The notes under the pieces: model-generated
Seen by the model: the letters and a program-made list of their open reading frames with translations, nothing else
Databases searched by the model: none
What the model was told of the DNA's origin: nothing
Program-made: the position numbers and the translations under genes
Shown: positions 44,702-44,872 of the stretch, piece after piece
How positions within the stretch are numbered: the stretch's first letter is position 1
Layout: the number at the start of each line of letters is the position of its first letter
Source of the DNA: an uncultured Porphyromonadaceae bacterium
GTDB taxonomy: Bacteria; Bacteroidota; Bacteroidia; Bacteroidales; Muribaculaceae
Length of the DNA stretch: 44,872 nucleotides
NCBI GenBank assembly: GCA_947175265.1
Contig: CAMWMD010000023.1
Span: forward strand, 1-44,872
Direction: 5' to 3'

Positions 44702-44732
44702 CAAAGGTAAAACCAACAAATGAGAAAGTCAA
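44702..44732 (-). promoter_or_regulatory. Promoter for the FtsZ-like/ADP-ribosylglycohydrolase operon
   Basis: On the minus strand ttg (44732-44730) precedes a perfect -7 box tacctttg (44709-44702) by 20 nt. The chosen ATG at 44651 lies about 50 nt downstream. Confidence 0.65.
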
Positions 44733-44777
44733 CAGGACACCTTACCAATCGTAAAAGTGCATATATGTCGTATATAA

Positions 44778-44816
44778 TAAATTCCTTCATCCCACTATTG
44801 GTAATGAAGGAATTTA
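44778..44816. repeat. Perfect 13-bp inverted repeat in the terminal intergenic region
   Basis: taaattccttcat (44778-44790) and its complement (44804-44816) flank a 13-nt spacer. It lies between the leftward promoter at 44702-44732 and a plus-strand TAnnTTTG box (tacatttg, 44828-44835). It could be a regulator's operator or an RNA hairpin. Confidence 0.6.
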
Positions 44817-44872
44817 CTATGAAGTCGTACATTTGCACGATAAAAAAATTTTAAATATATTGATCTTCAAAT

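Noticed and set aside
44652..44732. Upstream start for the first gene of the FtsZ-like operon
   Set aside because: The promoter -7 box (44702-44709) lies within this stretch, so the longer form would not be transcribed from that promoter.
1..44872. CRISPR arrays, tRNA or rRNA genes
   Set aside because: No regularly spaced repeats and no cloverleaf or rRNA-like sequence were noticed on either strand. A dedicated tRNA and CRISPR scan would settle this.

Overview
The window looks like a chromosome segment of a gut-type Bacteroidales bacterium (Bacteroidota), possibly Muribaculaceae-like. The reasons are promoters of the TTTG-N19/21-TAnnTTTG type, genes without Shine-Dalgarno sequences, lipoproteins with an acidic stretch after the lipobox cysteine, a TonB receptor with an N-terminal carboxypeptidase-regulatory-like domain, and Bacteroidetes-type fused cobalamin enzymes. 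Species-level assignment is not possible from sequence reading alone.

1-1050 is a decayed, left-truncated IS3-family element. 1053-30165 is a B12 regulon made of two convergent operons, each with its own promoter and cobalamin riboswitch. The rightward operon (1296-5191) encodes a PepSY membrane protein and the nucleotide-loop enzymes CobU, CobT, CobS and CobC. The leftward operon (29845 down to 5169, about 25 kb, 17 genes, nearly all overlapping by 4-16 nt) encodes, in order: a TonB-dependent receptor, a DUF4374 surface lipoprotein, an exported CbiK-type chelatase, a membrane-anchored CobN/HmuS-like chelatase with three small membrane proteins (HmuTUV-like, including a TolQ/ExbB-type channel), a BtuF-BtuC-BtuD-type ABC importer, and then CobJ-CbiC, CbiE-CbiT, CbiG-CbiF, CbiJ-CbiD, CbiA, PduO, CobQ, CobD and CbiB. 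Together this is nearly the whole anaerobic (early-cobalt) route plus uptake. CbiL and the uroporphyrinogen methyltransferase are not in the window.

30141-30756 is a remnant of a second transposase preceded by a terminator-like hairpin. 30884-36019 is a type III restriction-modification operon with an XRE regulator (regulator, Mod, Res). 36020-39268 is a rearranged patch: two copies of the 5' end of an AlbA_2/Schlafen-type gene flank another, internally deleted AlbA_2 gene, and an intact YhcG/DUF1016 nuclease gene sits between the N- and C-terminal parts of the second copy. 39279-40676 encodes a helical protein of unknown function, followed by a terminator at 40931-40968.

40985-44732 is a leftward operon of a helical protein of unknown function, a divergent FtsZ/tubulin-like protein without the canonical glycine-rich nucleotide loop, an ADP-ribosylglycohydrolase, a 47-residue protein, a frameshifted small protein and a broken DprA-like gene. 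The window ends in an intergenic region with a perfect 13-bp dyad. The most interesting points are the B12-regulated exported chelatase/energised transport module and the FtsZ-like/ADP-ribosylglycohydrolase/DprA-like operon.
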